Assembly: GCF_018327685.1 (NCBI RefSeq)
Contig: NZ_BNEL01000003.1
Coordinates: 1,550,001-1,614,000, forward strand
Direction: 5' to 3'
Source of the DNA: Streptomyces sp. TS71-3
Lineage (GTDB): Bacteria; Actinomycetota; Actinomycetes; Streptomycetales; Streptomycetaceae
DNA length: 64,000 nucleotides
Made by a program: the position numbers and the translations under genes. The notes below the pieces were generated by a model. It made no database searches. It saw only the letters and a program-made list of their open reading frames with translations, and was not told the DNA's origin. Below, piece after piece: positions 26,490-34,585 of this stretch (position 1 is its first letter; each line of letters starts with the position of its first letter).

Positions 26490-27776
26490 GTGGAAACGAA
26501 TGACCCGGTGATCCTGCTGATCGACCCCGCCAGCAGAAACGGACCGGACTACAGGGCGGCCATACACGATCTTGGTTTCGCCGTGCTCTCGCTGTCCACA
26601 GGGGTGTCCACGGCCGCGAACCAGCAGGCCGGCCCCGACGGCGAGATGTCGCTCCAAGTCAGCGACGTGGACGACGCCGTCCGGCAGGTTCGTGCGGCTG
26701 GGGTCGACGTGCGCGCTGTCGTCCCCGCCCATGGGGCGAGCCTCCACGTGGCAGACGAGATCGCGGCGCGGCTCGGCCTGCCCGGGAACGACCCCGCTCT
26801 GGGCTGGGCGCGACTCAACAAGGCGGCGATGCGGGCCAGGGCAGCGGAAACGAGCGTCCGTATTCCGGAGCACCGGCTGGCCCACTCCCTCGGTGAGGTG
26901 GCGGAGGCCGCACGGGACATCGGCTTTCCCGTCATCGTGAAGCAGACGATGGGAACGGGGTCCTATGGCGTTTCTGTGATCAGTGACGCGGCGGCTCTGG
27001 ACGAGGCAGGCAAGGTGTGGACGGTGGACCTGCTCGGCCTGCCGGTCACCGAATGGTTGGTGGAGCGCTACGTACGCGGGCGCGAGTACGCCGTGAACTT
27101 CTGTAGCGCCGACGGTGAGCACCGGCTGATCGACATCTGGGAGTACCGACGGCCCGACCACCGGGACTACGACTTTCCCCTGTGGGACATCATCCAGATC
27201 GACAGCGCCCATCCCGACCACGTCCGAGTGGAGCGGTTCTGTAGGCAGGTGCTCGATGCGTTCGGCATCCGCCAGGGGCCGGGCCACATCGAGGTCAAAT
27301 GCAGTGGCGACGGAGACGACGTCTACCTGATCGAGCTCGCGGCCCGGTTCACGGGCGGACCTGCGGTGCCGATGTGGACGAGGCACTCTGACCTGCGGCC
27401 GTTCCACGACGCCGTGGAGTGCTACCTCGGCCGTCGTCCGAACATGATCGACGGGGATCACGGGTTCAGGGCTGTGCTCGGCTCCGTTGTCATCCGCAAC
27501 GACGACGCCCCCGGCACGCTGGTGGCCGTGCACGGGCTGGATGAGCTGGGCGCCCTGCCCGGCATCGCTGATGTGCTCGTGGAGTTCAGGCCCGGCGACC
27601 ATGTGCCGACCACCACCCACAACATGTGCATTCCGGTCAGTGCCTCGGTGCACGGGCCGGACCGAGCGACCGTGCTCCGCACCATGGCCATCGCTAGGGA
27701 GACGGTCAGGCTGGAGATCGCCCCCGACCCTGCCGAGCCGACCGTAGCGGCACCGGACGCTGTCGCCGCAGGCTGA
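26490..27776 (+). CDS. ATP-grasp ligase 3 (paralogue of ligase 2)
   Basis: 428 aa from GTG 26490, behind GAGGAG. Landmarks: LNKAAMRARAAETSVRIPEH, the ATP-binding Lys in FPVIVKQTMGTGSYGVSVI, WLVERYVRGREYAVNF, IEVKCSGDGDDVYLIELAARF and VPTTTHNMCIPVS. Side by side with ligase 2 it keeps the same blocks (DIWEYRRPDHRDY, VRGRE, PTT....IPV), which points to gene duplication inside the cluster followed by change of substrate. It probably makes a second amide bond. Last gene of the cluster, 92 bp after the aldolase and convergent with the TetR gene. Confidence 0.92.
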   Translation: METNDPVILLIDPASRNGPDYRAAIHDLGFAVLSLSTGVSTAANQQAGPDGEMSLQVSDVDDAVRQVRAAGVDVRAVVPAHGASLHVADEIAARLGLPGNDPALGWARLNKAAMRARAAETSVRIPEHRLAHSLGEVAEAARDIGFPVIVKQTMGTGSYGVSVISDAAALDEAGKVWTVDLLGLPVTEWLVERYVRGREYAVNFCSADGEHRLIDIWEYRRPDHRDYDFPLWDIIQIDSAHPDHVRVERFCRQVLDAFGIRQGPGHIEVKCSGDGDDVYLIELAARFTGGPAVPMWTRHSDLRPFHDAVECYLGRRPNMIDGDHGFRAVLGSVVIRNDDAPGTLVAVHGLDELGALPGIADVLVEFRPGDHVPTTTHNMCIPVSASVHGPDRATVLRTMAIARETVRLEIAPDPAEPTVAAPDAVAAG

Positions 27777-27864
27777 GTGCGTCACCGACGCGATCGAGAG
27801 CCGTGCTCCTGACCGTGGCGGGCTGTGGGGGATCGAACAGCACGTCTGCCGGCCGTGGCTGCCT

Positions 27865-28530
27865 TCAGCTCGCGTCCGCAGATGCCCCCACCTGAGAGAT
27901 TCCCAGGGCGAAAGCCTGTAGTGCGGCGGTCAGTCGCGGGGCGAAGTCGAGGGCGATATGGCCCCAGCGCGGCTCCTGCTCATAGAGTTCCGCGAGGGTG
28001 GCGGTGGGGTGGGACACCTGCCAGAAGCCCGCAGCCAGGGTGACGGACACGGCCACTAGCGTCTCGATCTGCTGGAGGGCCAGACTGCTGGCGTGCTCGA
28101 GCGCGGCGGCGATCTCGTCGCGGGCGGCGAAGGCGTTGGTCTTGAAGCGGCGGGCCCGTTCGATGTCGACGTCGCCTTCAAGCCTGAGGGCCACGTGGGT
28201 GAGCAGGTCGCAGAAGATCGGCAACCTGATCAGCGTCCTGCTGACCACTGCCGCGGTCTGTGCCGGAGTGAGCCCGGTCTGGAGCGCGATCTCAGCCTTG
28301 AGCGCGTCGCGCCACTGGCCCCAGCCCCGCTCGGCCAGCTCCAGAAACAGCTCCTCCTTGCTGGCGTAGTAGCGCCGCACACCGGTGCGGTGCAGGCCCG
28401 CGCGTTCCGTGACCTGCGCCAGCGTGACGTAGCGCACGCCCCCGAGTTCAAGCACCATCGCTTCGGCCGCGTCGAGCAGATCCTCTGCTCGACGGGCCTT
28501 GTCTTCGGTGGATCGGGCTCTCTGACGCAC
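27865..28530 (-). CDS. TetR-family repressor
   Basis: 221 aa from GTG 28530 (VRQRARSTEDKARRAEDLLDAAEAM). The N-terminal HTH reads VTLAQVTERAGLHRTGVRRYYASKEELFLEL (about residues 35-65), typical TetR_N. The C-terminal all-helical ligand domain is of an unassigned type. An operator-like repeat (28542-28561) lies just upstream of the start, and two more precede the neighbouring oxidoreductase gene, so it probably represses both genes. No strong ribosome site is visible. The longer upstream frame crosses the operator and is unlikely to be translated. Confidence 0.88.
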   Translation of the reverse strand: MRQRARSTEDKARRAEDLLDAAEAMVLELGGVRYVTLAQVTERAGLHRTGVRRYYASKEELFLELAERGWGQWRDALKAEIALQTGLTPAQTAAVVSRTLIRLPIFCDLLTHVALRLEGDVDIERARRFKTNAFAARDEIAAALEHASSLALQQIETLVAVSVTLAAGFWQVSHPTATLAELYEQEPRWGHIALDFAPRLTAALQAFALGISQVGASADAS

Positions 28531-28541
28531 CCCAGGAGAAT

Positions 28542-28561
28542 AACGCACCCGAAGATGCGTT
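28542..28561. promoter_or_regulatory. TetR operator 1: AACGCA-N8-TGCGTT
   Basis: Perfect 6-bp arms with an 8-bp spacer, 11 bp upstream of the TetR start. Extra half sites (TGCGTT, AACGCA) follow at about 28576-28600, still in the 112-bp gap to the oxidoreductase gene. Confidence 0.75.
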
Positions 28562-28642
28562 TGCCCTGAAGGGTGCGTTGCGGTCCCGTTCAAACGCATT
28601 TGGACGCCAGGGGAACCAGCGGCGCTGACACTGCGGCCATTT

Positions 28643-29632
28643 TTACCGCTCGGGCAGGACGAGGATGATGCGGCCGTTGGCCGCGCGATCCTCAAGCCGG
28701 CGGTGGGCAGCCGCGGCCTGCGCGAGGGGGAGCAGTTCGATCGCGGTGTCCAGTAGACCGTCTACGGCTGCCTTCAGCGCGGCTTCGGCCGCAGGTTTGA
28801 CGGCGTCGGGATGGGCCGGAATGTATTCGCCGGCGTTGAAGCCGGTGACGGTGTGGTTGCCGTACCAGACCTGGTTGCCATCGACCCCGTGGTTCCAGTC
28901 GCCGCTGGCGTTGCCGACCAGCAGGAGCCGGCCGAGGGGAGCGAGCAGGGCGAGGCTGTTCGTTCGGACGGCCCCGCCTACGGGGTCGATGATGACGTCG
29001 AACTTCTCGTCGCCCAGGGCCTCGGGCAATTGGGCGGAGTCCACGATCGCGTCGTACGGCAGCCTGGTTCCGGCGGCCGTGCTGAGCTTCTCGGCGCGGA
29101 CGGTGCCGACCACCCGGCTGGCGCCCAACTGCCGGGCGATGCCGGGAAAGGCCGCCGCGAAGGCCCCCAGCGCGCCATGGACGAGGATGCTCTGGCCCGC
29201 GGTCATGCGGATGGCGCGGGTGAGGCCGATGTGCGCCATGATCGCCTTGGGGACGATGGCGACGGCGAGGGCCGGATCGATGTCGAAGCCTTCCATCGAC
29301 ACGACCTGCGATTCCCGGCCGACCCAGATGGGCGCGTACCCGCCCGACCCCATGGAGGGGAGTGCGACCACCCGCTCGCCAACGGTGAGGCCGGTGACCC
29401 GTGCCCCGACCGTACGGACAGTGCCGGCGACCTCAAGACCGGGGACGTAGGGCGGCGTCGGCAGCCCCTCGCGGTCCTTGTACAGCCCCTGCCGGATATG
29501 GACGTCGACGAGACCGACGGCCGCATGGGTGACGTCGATGGCGACCTGGTCGGGGCCCGGCGCCGGATCGGGGACGTCAGCGAGTGCGAGCACGTTCGGG
29601 TCGCCGAATCGGCTGACCTGCACAGCTTCCAT
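28643..29632 (-). CDS. Zinc-type alcohol dehydrogenase / NADPH:quinone oxidoreductase
   Basis: 329 aa from ATG 29632 (MEAVQVSRFGDPNVLALADVP), preceded by GAGGAAGAG; a GTG at 29659 overlaps an operator. MDR fold: N-terminal GroES-like domain with VPGLEVAGTVRTVG, then a Rossmann domain with LVHGALGAFAAAFPGIARQLGA. Catalytic zinc cysteines are absent, as in the QOR subgroup, so it should reduce quinones or enones with NADPH. Upstream of the TetR gene in the same direction and flanked by the same operators; an inducible detoxification pair is likely. A biosynthetic role is not excluded. Confidence 0.88.
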   Translation of the reverse strand: MEAVQVSRFGDPNVLALADVPDPAPGPDQVAIDVTHAAVGLVDVHIRQGLYKDREGLPTPPYVPGLEVAGTVRTVGARVTGLTVGERVVALPSMGSGGYAPIWVGRESQVVSMEGFDIDPALAVAIVPKAIMAHIGLTRAIRMTAGQSILVHGALGAFAAAFPGIARQLGASRVVGTVRAEKLSTAAGTRLPYDAIVDSAQLPEALGDEKFDVIIDPVGGAVRTNSLALLAPLGRLLLVGNASGDWNHGVDGNQVWYGNHTVTGFNAGEYIPAHPDAVKPAAEAALKAAVDGLLDTAIELLPLAQAAAAHRRLEDRAANGRIILVLPER

Positions 29633-29652
29633 GGTGGTTCTCTTCCTCGGAT

Positions 29653-29672
29653 AGCGCACGTCGTGATGCGTT
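29653..29672. promoter_or_regulatory. TetR operator 2: AGCGCA-N8-TGCGTT
   Basis: One mismatch to the consensus arm. It lies 21-40 bp upstream of the oxidoreductase ATG, where a bound repressor would block transcription start. Confidence 0.6.
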
Positions 29673-29701
29673 AAGTTGACCGTATCACCGTGCTGAGGCA
29701 G

Positions 29702-29721
29702 AACGCATCTTGAGGTGCGTT
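29702..29721. promoter_or_regulatory. TetR operator 3: AACGCA-N8-TGCGTT
   Basis: Perfect arms and the same 8-bp spacer as operator 1, 30 bp upstream of operator 2. The repeated architecture at both genes supports a common TetR regulator. Confidence 0.75.
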
Positions 29722-29782
29722 ACGTGGCGATGCTGAATCCCGGTAGGCGCACAGGTGTGTTGGGCCCCGTCGGATACATCGA

Positions 29783-30534
29783 CGGCCCGACCGGTCAGAT
29801 GTAGCCCTCGCGTATGGCGTAGGCCACGGCGTGGGCGCGGTTGCGCAGGTTCAGCCGCGCCATGACGTCGTGCAGGTTGCCCTTGACGGTGCGTTCCGAA
29901 TAGCTGAGCCGGTCCGCGATCTCCTTGGTGCTGAGCCCGTGCGCGACCAGCTCCAGCACTCTCAGCTCACGCGGGGTGGGCCGGCCTGCCACCACGGTGC
30001 CCACCTCGACACCCCGGGCCCTGCCCGCCCGCTGCGCCATCAACCGCCGCAGCAGGTCATCCGGGATGTCACTCTCGTCCCGCCAGGCCGCCCGGATGGC
30101 CTGGGCAAGCTGGACCTCCGTCGCCTGCCGCCGCCACACGATACCGCGCACCCCCGCCTCCAGGACCAGCTCCAACTGCCGCTCATCGAGCCCGTCCACC
30201 ACGAGAACGACCCGGGCCCGGGAGTTCACCACCAGCTTCCGAAGCCGCACGCACGCAGCCGAGTCGAAGGCGTCCACCAACACCACCGCCACGTCCACGT
30301 CCACGTCCGCACCCGCCGCCACACCCACCGACCCACGCCCGGACCGCCGCACCACTGTCATGTCATACCGCCGGGCCAGATACCCCGTCACACCGGCACG
30401 CGCCAGCGGATCACCCTCACAGACAGCCACCCTGATCAGAGGCACAGGCGGCCTGAACAGGGAAAGGCCCTCCGGTACCTTCCGGCGGTCCGCACCCTCA
30501 CGCTCCGAGACATCACCAGAGGCAGGATCGTGCA
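29783..30534 (-). repeat. Inverted repeat copy B (752 bp, LuxR gene body)
   Basis: Reverse-complement partner of 6928-7679, about 99% identical by my reading. It starts 12 bp beyond the stop of LuxR copy B and ends within its codon 25/26. Confidence 0.95.
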
Positions 30535-30607
30535 ACACCACGTCGGCTTCTCCGGGGGGAGTCCTTCCGGCACCGGAGCTCGTCGGTGTAGTCATTGCTG
30601 TACTCAC
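29795..30607 (-). CDS. LuxR/NarL-family response regulator, copy B (full-length)
   Basis: 270 aa, reading leftward out of the region right of the cluster. It has the same receiver-like and LuxR HTH domains as copy A but an extra 25-residue N-terminus (MSTAMTTPTSSGAGRTPPG...), which supports copy B as the parent. GTG 30607 or the in-frame ATG 30595 could be the start; I see no good ribosome site for either. Because promoters differ between copies, the two nearly identical factors may be made under different conditions. It points towards the oxidoreductase gene, 163 bp away. Confidence 0.88.
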   Translation of the reverse strand: MSTAMTTPTSSGAGRTPPGEADVVLHDPASGDVSEREGADRRKVPEGLSLFRPPVPLIRVAVCEGDPLARAGVTGYLARRYDMTVVRRSGRGSVGVAAGADVDVDVAVVLVDAFDSAACVRLRKLVVNSRARVVLVVDGLDERQLELVLEAGVRGIVWRRQATEVQLAQAIRAAWRDESDIPDDLLRRLMAQRAGRARGVEVGTVVAGRPTPRELRVLELVAHGLSTKEIADRLSYSERTVKGNLHDVMARLNLRNRAHAVAYAIREGYI

Positions 30608-31145
30608 GGCGTCAAGTTAGGCAAGCACGCGATGCGCGGCCTCTACGGTGACCGGTCAGTGGTCATCAACGGCGGACTGTTCAACTTCGGCCGTCCAGCC
30701 GCCGTCCTGTATCTCTCGTCCGGTTCGACGGCCGACGTCCACGCGTTGTCCCGGACGTCGAGGAGGGCGTCGTGGGCGGCGTCGGCGATGGTCATGCCGA
30801 CCGAGGATGCAAGCCGTGACCGCGCTGGGCGGCGGCGGGCGCGCGGCCGGTGGCTGCCGGCGGCCCCGGCCCTCAGTGCGGTCACGGGTGCTTCCACTTC
30901 GGCGCGGCAACGAGACGATCTTCCCGCTCGCCGTTCTCGCCGTTACGGCGCAGGCCGGGACAGGTACCTCGCCGACGTGCGCGAGAGCCACGCTTACTTT
31001 TTTGTGCGTACTGCCTGCGTCGCCCGACACCGCCTACGCTGTCGACAAGCCGGAATTCATGGAGTTGTCCATGGGAACGCAATTGAGGAGACCGTGCCGC
31101 TTGTCGCACTGTAGGTGTCCTCACCGGCAGGTGAAAGGAAGACCT
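30608..31145. other. 538-bp intergenic stretch
   Basis: Short frames on both strands without recognisable domains. It should hold the promoters of LuxR copy B (leftward) and of the MBL gene (rightward, ribosome site GAAAGGAAG at its right end). Gene remnants cannot be excluded. Confidence 0.4.
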
Positions 31146-32039
31146 GTGGCCGCACAAGCCGCTTCGCTTGCGTCGATCGATGTCGGATCAATCCGCCTGA
31201 CCTACATACCGGACGGCGTTACGCACCTCCGGCCTACCTCTCAATTTCCGAACACAACGCCGGAGTTGTGGGCCGAGCGGAAGGATTCCCTCGACGAGGA
31301 CGGCTGGCTCGTCATGACACTCGGGTCCTTCCTCGTCGAATCGGGTGGCAGGACGGCTCTGATCGATCTGGCCTGGGGTCCGGAATCCATCGAGATGCCG
31401 CCGACCGAGGGTGGAGCACCAGGAGGGGACGTTGTCGGCGGAGCCCTGCTGGACAATCTCGCCCTCCTGGGCGTTCAGCCCTCGGACATCGACATCGTCA
31501 TGTACACCCACCTGCATCCGGATCACACGGGATGGGTCGTCGACCCTGAGTCCGGTCAGTTCACCTTTCCCAACGCGGTGAACGTCGTGGCCTCGACGGA
31601 ATGGAAGTTCTGGCACGAGGCCTCCGAACCCGGAGCGACCGGTCTCGGCCCGCGTCCGGAACAGTCAGCGGTGATGCGCGAGCACCTCAGGCTGGTAGAG
31701 GACGGCGACAGCCCCATCGACGGGGTCCAGCTCATGCTGACCCCCGGGCACACGCCCGGACACACTGCGTTCGTCGTCGCCTCGGAGGGCCAGCGCGCCA
31801 TCATTCCCGGTGACGCGATCCACTGCCCGGCGGAACTGCTGCTGCCGGAATTGCAGTTCGTCCATGATCACGACCCGGCGCTCACTCGGGCGGCGAAGTC
31901 GCATCTTCAGCGGGAGTTCCTCAAGCCGAACACCATCGTGGCGGGAGGTCATTTCCCAGACCCGGTCTACGGTGTTTTCCGTGATGATTCTGACCAGCGG
32001 CGGCTGATTCCGGTGCGCCGCCTCAATCGCAGGTCATGA
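31146..32039 (+). CDS. MBL-fold metallohydrolase
   Basis: 297 aa from GTG 31146, behind GAAAGGAAG; the longer frame upstream is not supported. Metallo-beta-lactamase fold with the zinc motif HLHPDHTGW (HxHxDH), a second His in TPGHTPGHTAF, the Asp of IIPGDAIH and a late His in AGGHFPDP. These match lactonase-like or hydrolase members; N-acyl-homoserine lactonase activity is only one option. A single gene, convergent with the IclR gene, so it may be its target only indirectly. Confidence 0.9.
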   Translation: MAAQAASLASIDVGSIRLTYIPDGVTHLRPTSQFPNTTPELWAERKDSLDEDGWLVMTLGSFLVESGGRTALIDLAWGPESIEMPPTEGGAPGGDVVGGALLDNLALLGVQPSDIDIVMYTHLHPDHTGWVVDPESGQFTFPNAVNVVASTEWKFWHEASEPGATGLGPRPEQSAVMREHLRLVEDGDSPIDGVQLMLTPGHTPGHTAFVVASEGQRAIIPGDAIHCPAELLLPELQFVHDHDPALTRAAKSHLQREFLKPNTIVAGGHFPDPVYGVFRDDSDQRRLIPVRRLNRRS

Positions 32040-32081
32040 CGCCCGACGAACGGACTCCGGCACATCGGGTTTCCCAGGTGG

Positions 32082-32783
32082 TCATCGCTCGGCGCCTGTG
32101 CGAGCCAGCTGCTTGACGATACGGGCGACCATACGGTGGGTCGCCGCGATATTCGCCCCTGAAACGGCCACCCCACCGGGGAGCATCAGCCAGACCGCAC
32201 CGACATCGTCAGATGAAAGGCGCAGGGGGGCCGCAATACAGTTGATTCGCGGGTTGGCCCCGCCTGCGTCGACCACCAACTGCATGTCGCCGCGGTGTGC
32301 CTGCTCATGAGCGCGGATACAGGCCACTCTGCCTGCCACGAGGCCATATCTGGTCAAGGTCCGGCTGTCGACGATCATCCCTGGGATCGGTTCGTGAACA
32401 AGATGACGTGCTCCGGGGAAAACTTCGACGACCATGCTCTGGCCTGCCATCTCAACGCTGAGTGCGACCAGGCCTCCGGTGGCGACGGCAAGATCCATCA
32501 TGGGCCTGCGGGCCACCTCGCGTAGACGTGGCTCCGCTGGAACTGAAGCTCCCAGTTCCACGAGTGCGGGACCGGGCCGCCAGCGGCCGGCTGTCCTCTC
32601 GGCGGCGCCGACCTCCTCAAGCTGTGCGAGAAGCCGGTGCACCGTTGTCCGTGGCAAACCGCAATCTCGCTGGAGTTCACTGACGCGGGCATGTCCAAGG
32701 CGATGGAGTGACGTAAGCAACTGGAAGGCCCCGCGGATGACCGCACGTGATGCTGGGGTCACTTCGGGGTCGTTCGCAATCAC
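32082..32783 (-). CDS. IclR-family transcriptional regulator
   Basis: 233 aa from GTG 32783. The N-terminal winged HTH (about 12-70, LLTSLHRLGHARVSELQRDCGLPRTTVHRLLAQLEEVGAAER) is typical of IclR; the C-terminal effector domain follows (about 85-225, e.g. VDSRTLTRYGLVAGRVACIRAHE). Such proteins sense small metabolites and repress or activate adjacent catabolic genes. It ends 42 bp from the MBL gene. The effector domain is shorter than the family average. Confidence 0.85.
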   Translation of the reverse strand: MIANDPEVTPASRAVIRGAFQLLTSLHRLGHARVSELQRDCGLPRTTVHRLLAQLEEVGAAERTAGRWRPGPALVELGASVPAEPRLREVARRPMMDLAVATGGLVALSVEMAGQSMVVEVFPGARHLVHEPIPGMIVDSRTLTRYGLVAGRVACIRAHEQAHRGDMQLVVDAGGANPRINCIAAPLRLSSDDVGAVWLMLPGGVAVSGANIAATHRMVARIVKQLARTGAER

Positions 32784-33003
32784 AACTGCAACCTACTACA
32801 TCGCATCAATGTATGGCCTTGGCATCTATGCGTGGGGCACACAGGACACGCAATTGAACATAGAGCCGTCCGTCGATGTTGACTACTGATCGGTTATCGA
32901 GTGAGGCCGTGGTCCGGGTGTCTGCCCGAATCGATGGTCAGGAACACAGAGGCGATATTCGGGGTAAGCGCTGCACGCCCAGGCCGCCCAGGGGTGCCTT
33001 CAC

Positions 33004-33267
33004 GTGCGCGTCCGGCTCCACCCGGTGTCGCGGGTGCTCGGAGGCATGATCCTGGAGGAGGGGCGCAAGTACGTCGACGAGCTCCAGCAGCTCGGGACGC
33101 CGGTGCTGGCGGACGTGGTGCCCCGGCGCTACGACGAGCTGTTCGCGTTCACGGACCGCTGGGCGACCAGGGGCCGCAGCTACGACCTGCGGACGATGTG
33201 CGGGGTTGGTCCTTCTGGTCGGGTGCGGCTGGGTCGTGGTTGCTCGCGCAGTTCCCCGCGCCCCTGA
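33004..33267 (+). pseudogene. Unrecognised gene fragment
   Basis: 87 codons. The first 60 residues (GMILEEGRKYVDELQQLGTPVLADVVPRRYDELFAF as a region, 33046-33155) look like genuine protein-coding sequence. The frame then runs into an intergenic repeat at 33245, so the C-terminus is lost. I do not recognise the family. Upstream DNA (32784-33003) has no start-proximal partner. Probably the remains of a gene broken during rearrangement. Confidence 0.35.
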
Positions 33268-33333
33268 TCGGCGGGGCTGAGCATGCTGCCCACCTGCGGG
33301 AAGGCGCCCGAAGGGGGCGCGGGGAACTGCGCG
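33245..33333. repeat. Streptomyces intergenic inverted repeat (20-bp arms)
   Basis: Arms 33245-33264 and 33314-33333 are perfect complements (core CAGTTCCCCGCGCCCC) with a 49-bp loop. The same core recurs at 59282-59408. Such GC-rich arms are common between Streptomyces genes and may end transcription of the oppositely oriented OYE gene. Confidence 0.75.
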
Positions 33334-33431
33334 CTCAGCCCCCATCCGGCAGTCAGCCGGGACGCAGACGGCAAGGGGCTGGTCGGACCGTGCTCAGGGG
33401 CGCGAAAAGCGGCCTCCGGAGGTCTCCGCGG

Positions 33432-34502
33432 TCAGGTGGTGAGGGTGGGGTAGTCGGTGTAGCCGCGGTGGTCGCCGCCGTAGAAGGTGGACGGGGCGGG
33501 GGTGTTGAACGGCCCGCCGGCGGCGAGACGGCGCGGCAGGTCGGGGTTGGCCAGGAACAGCGCACCGAAGGCGACCGCGTCCGCACTGCCGTCCTCGATC
33601 AGCTTCAGCGCGTCGGGCCCGGTGACGTCGGGTTGGGTGAACGGGTTGAGGACGAACGTGCCGGCCCACGCCTTACGCAGGTGTGCGGTCAGCGTCCGGT
33701 CCGAGCTCTCCACGAGGTGCAGATACGCCAGGTCCAGGCCGGCCAGCCGGTCCAGCAGCGCGGTGTAGGCCTTGGCCGGGTCGCCCTCGGACATGTCGTT
33801 GTACGGGTTTCCGGGCGAGATCCGCAGGCCGACCCGGTTGCCGCCGATCGCCTCGGCCACGGCCGCGGCGACCTCGACGGCGAACCGGATCCGGCCCTCG
33901 ACTCCCGCGCCCCAGGCGTCGGTGCGCAGGTTGGTCCGGGGGCCGAGGAACTGGTGAATCAGGTAGCCGTTCGCACCGTGGATCTCGACGCCGTCGAACC
34001 CGGCCTCGATGGCGTTGCGGGCCGCAGCGGCGAAGTCCGCGACGACCTGCCGTATCTCCGGCTCGCTCAGCTCCTTCGGTGCCACGAAGTCCTTCGGCCC
34101 CTCGTACGTGTGGACCTGGCCCTTGGCGGCCACGGCCGACGGACCCACGGGGACGAGCCCGTCGGGCAGCAGGCTCGGGTGGCTGATCCGGCCGGCGTGC
34201 ATCAACTGGGCGAAGATCACCCCGCCTTCGCGGTGCACGGCGTCGGTCACCGTCCGCCAGGCCCGCACCTGCCCCGGCGTGTGCAGGCCGGGGGTGTTCG
34301 GGTAGCCCTGGCCGGCCGCCGTGGGCTGGATGCCCTCGGTGACGATCAGGCCGGCGCCCGCGCGCTGCGCGTAGTACGTCGCCATCAGCTCCGTCGGCTC
34401 CGCGCCGGACCCGAAGGCGCGGTTGCGGGTCATCGGCGCCATCACGACGCGGTTTGCCAGGGGCTTGCCACCCAGGACGATCGGATCGAAAGCAGTGCTC
34501 AT
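33432..34502 (-). CDS. Old Yellow Enzyme-family alkene reductase
   Basis: 356 aa, FMN-dependent NAD(P)H ene-reductase (NemA/XenA-like). TIM barrel with VMAPMTRNRAFGSG near the N-terminus, GLIVTEG, QLMHAGRISHPS, GFDGVEIHGANGYLIHQFL (active-site His-Gly-Ala-Asn), RTDAWGAGVEGRIRF (family: R-D-x-YGG) and VAFGALFLANPDLPRRL near the C-terminus. Divergent from the MarR gene across a 280-bp region with a large inverted repeat, so it is probably induced by electrophiles through that MarR. Likely role: reduction of quinones, nitro compounds or enones. Confidence 0.94.
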   Translation of the reverse strand: MSTAFDPIVLGGKPLANRVVMAPMTRNRAFGSGAEPTELMATYYAQRAGAGLIVTEGIQPTAAGQGYPNTPGLHTPGQVRAWRTVTDAVHREGGVIFAQLMHAGRISHPSLLPDGLVPVGPSAVAAKGQVHTYEGPKDFVAPKELSEPEIRQVVADFAAAARNAIEAGFDGVEIHGANGYLIHQFLGPRTNLRTDAWGAGVEGRIRFAVEVAAAVAEAIGGNRVGLRISPGNPYNDMSEGDPAKAYTALLDRLAGLDLAYLHLVESSDRTLTAHLRKAWAGTFVLNPFTQPDVTGPDALKLIEDGSADAVAFGALFLANPDLPRRLAAGGPFNTPAPSTFYGGDHRGYTDYPTLTT

Positions 34503-34585
34503 GGCCTCTTCCTCGCGTTGCTCGCCTTGATCGCGTTCCTTGCGGTGAGTGGTGCTCCGCGGCTTGGCGGTTCACCACCTCCACC

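Larger units (their letters stand above)
8298..27776. other. Biosynthetic gene cluster: preQ0 pathway plus ATP-grasp ligases and glutamate mutase
   Basis: Seventeen contiguous genes. PreQ0 formation: folE, queD, queE, queC. Amide bonds: three ATP-grasp ligases. Building blocks: glutamate mutase, EctB-like aminotransferase, 4-hydroxy-2-oxovalerate-type aldolase, FAH-fold enzyme, cyclase-family hydrolase. Tailoring: methyltransferase and three iron oxygenases. Export: MFS. Regulation: XRE/NB-ARC protein. The grouping rests on tight spacing, shared orientation and repeated leader sequences. The boundaries follow the flanking LuxR repeats and the change of gene type at the TetR gene. No NRPS, PKS or phosphoribosyltransferase gene is present. 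The product is unknown to me. Confidence 0.8.
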
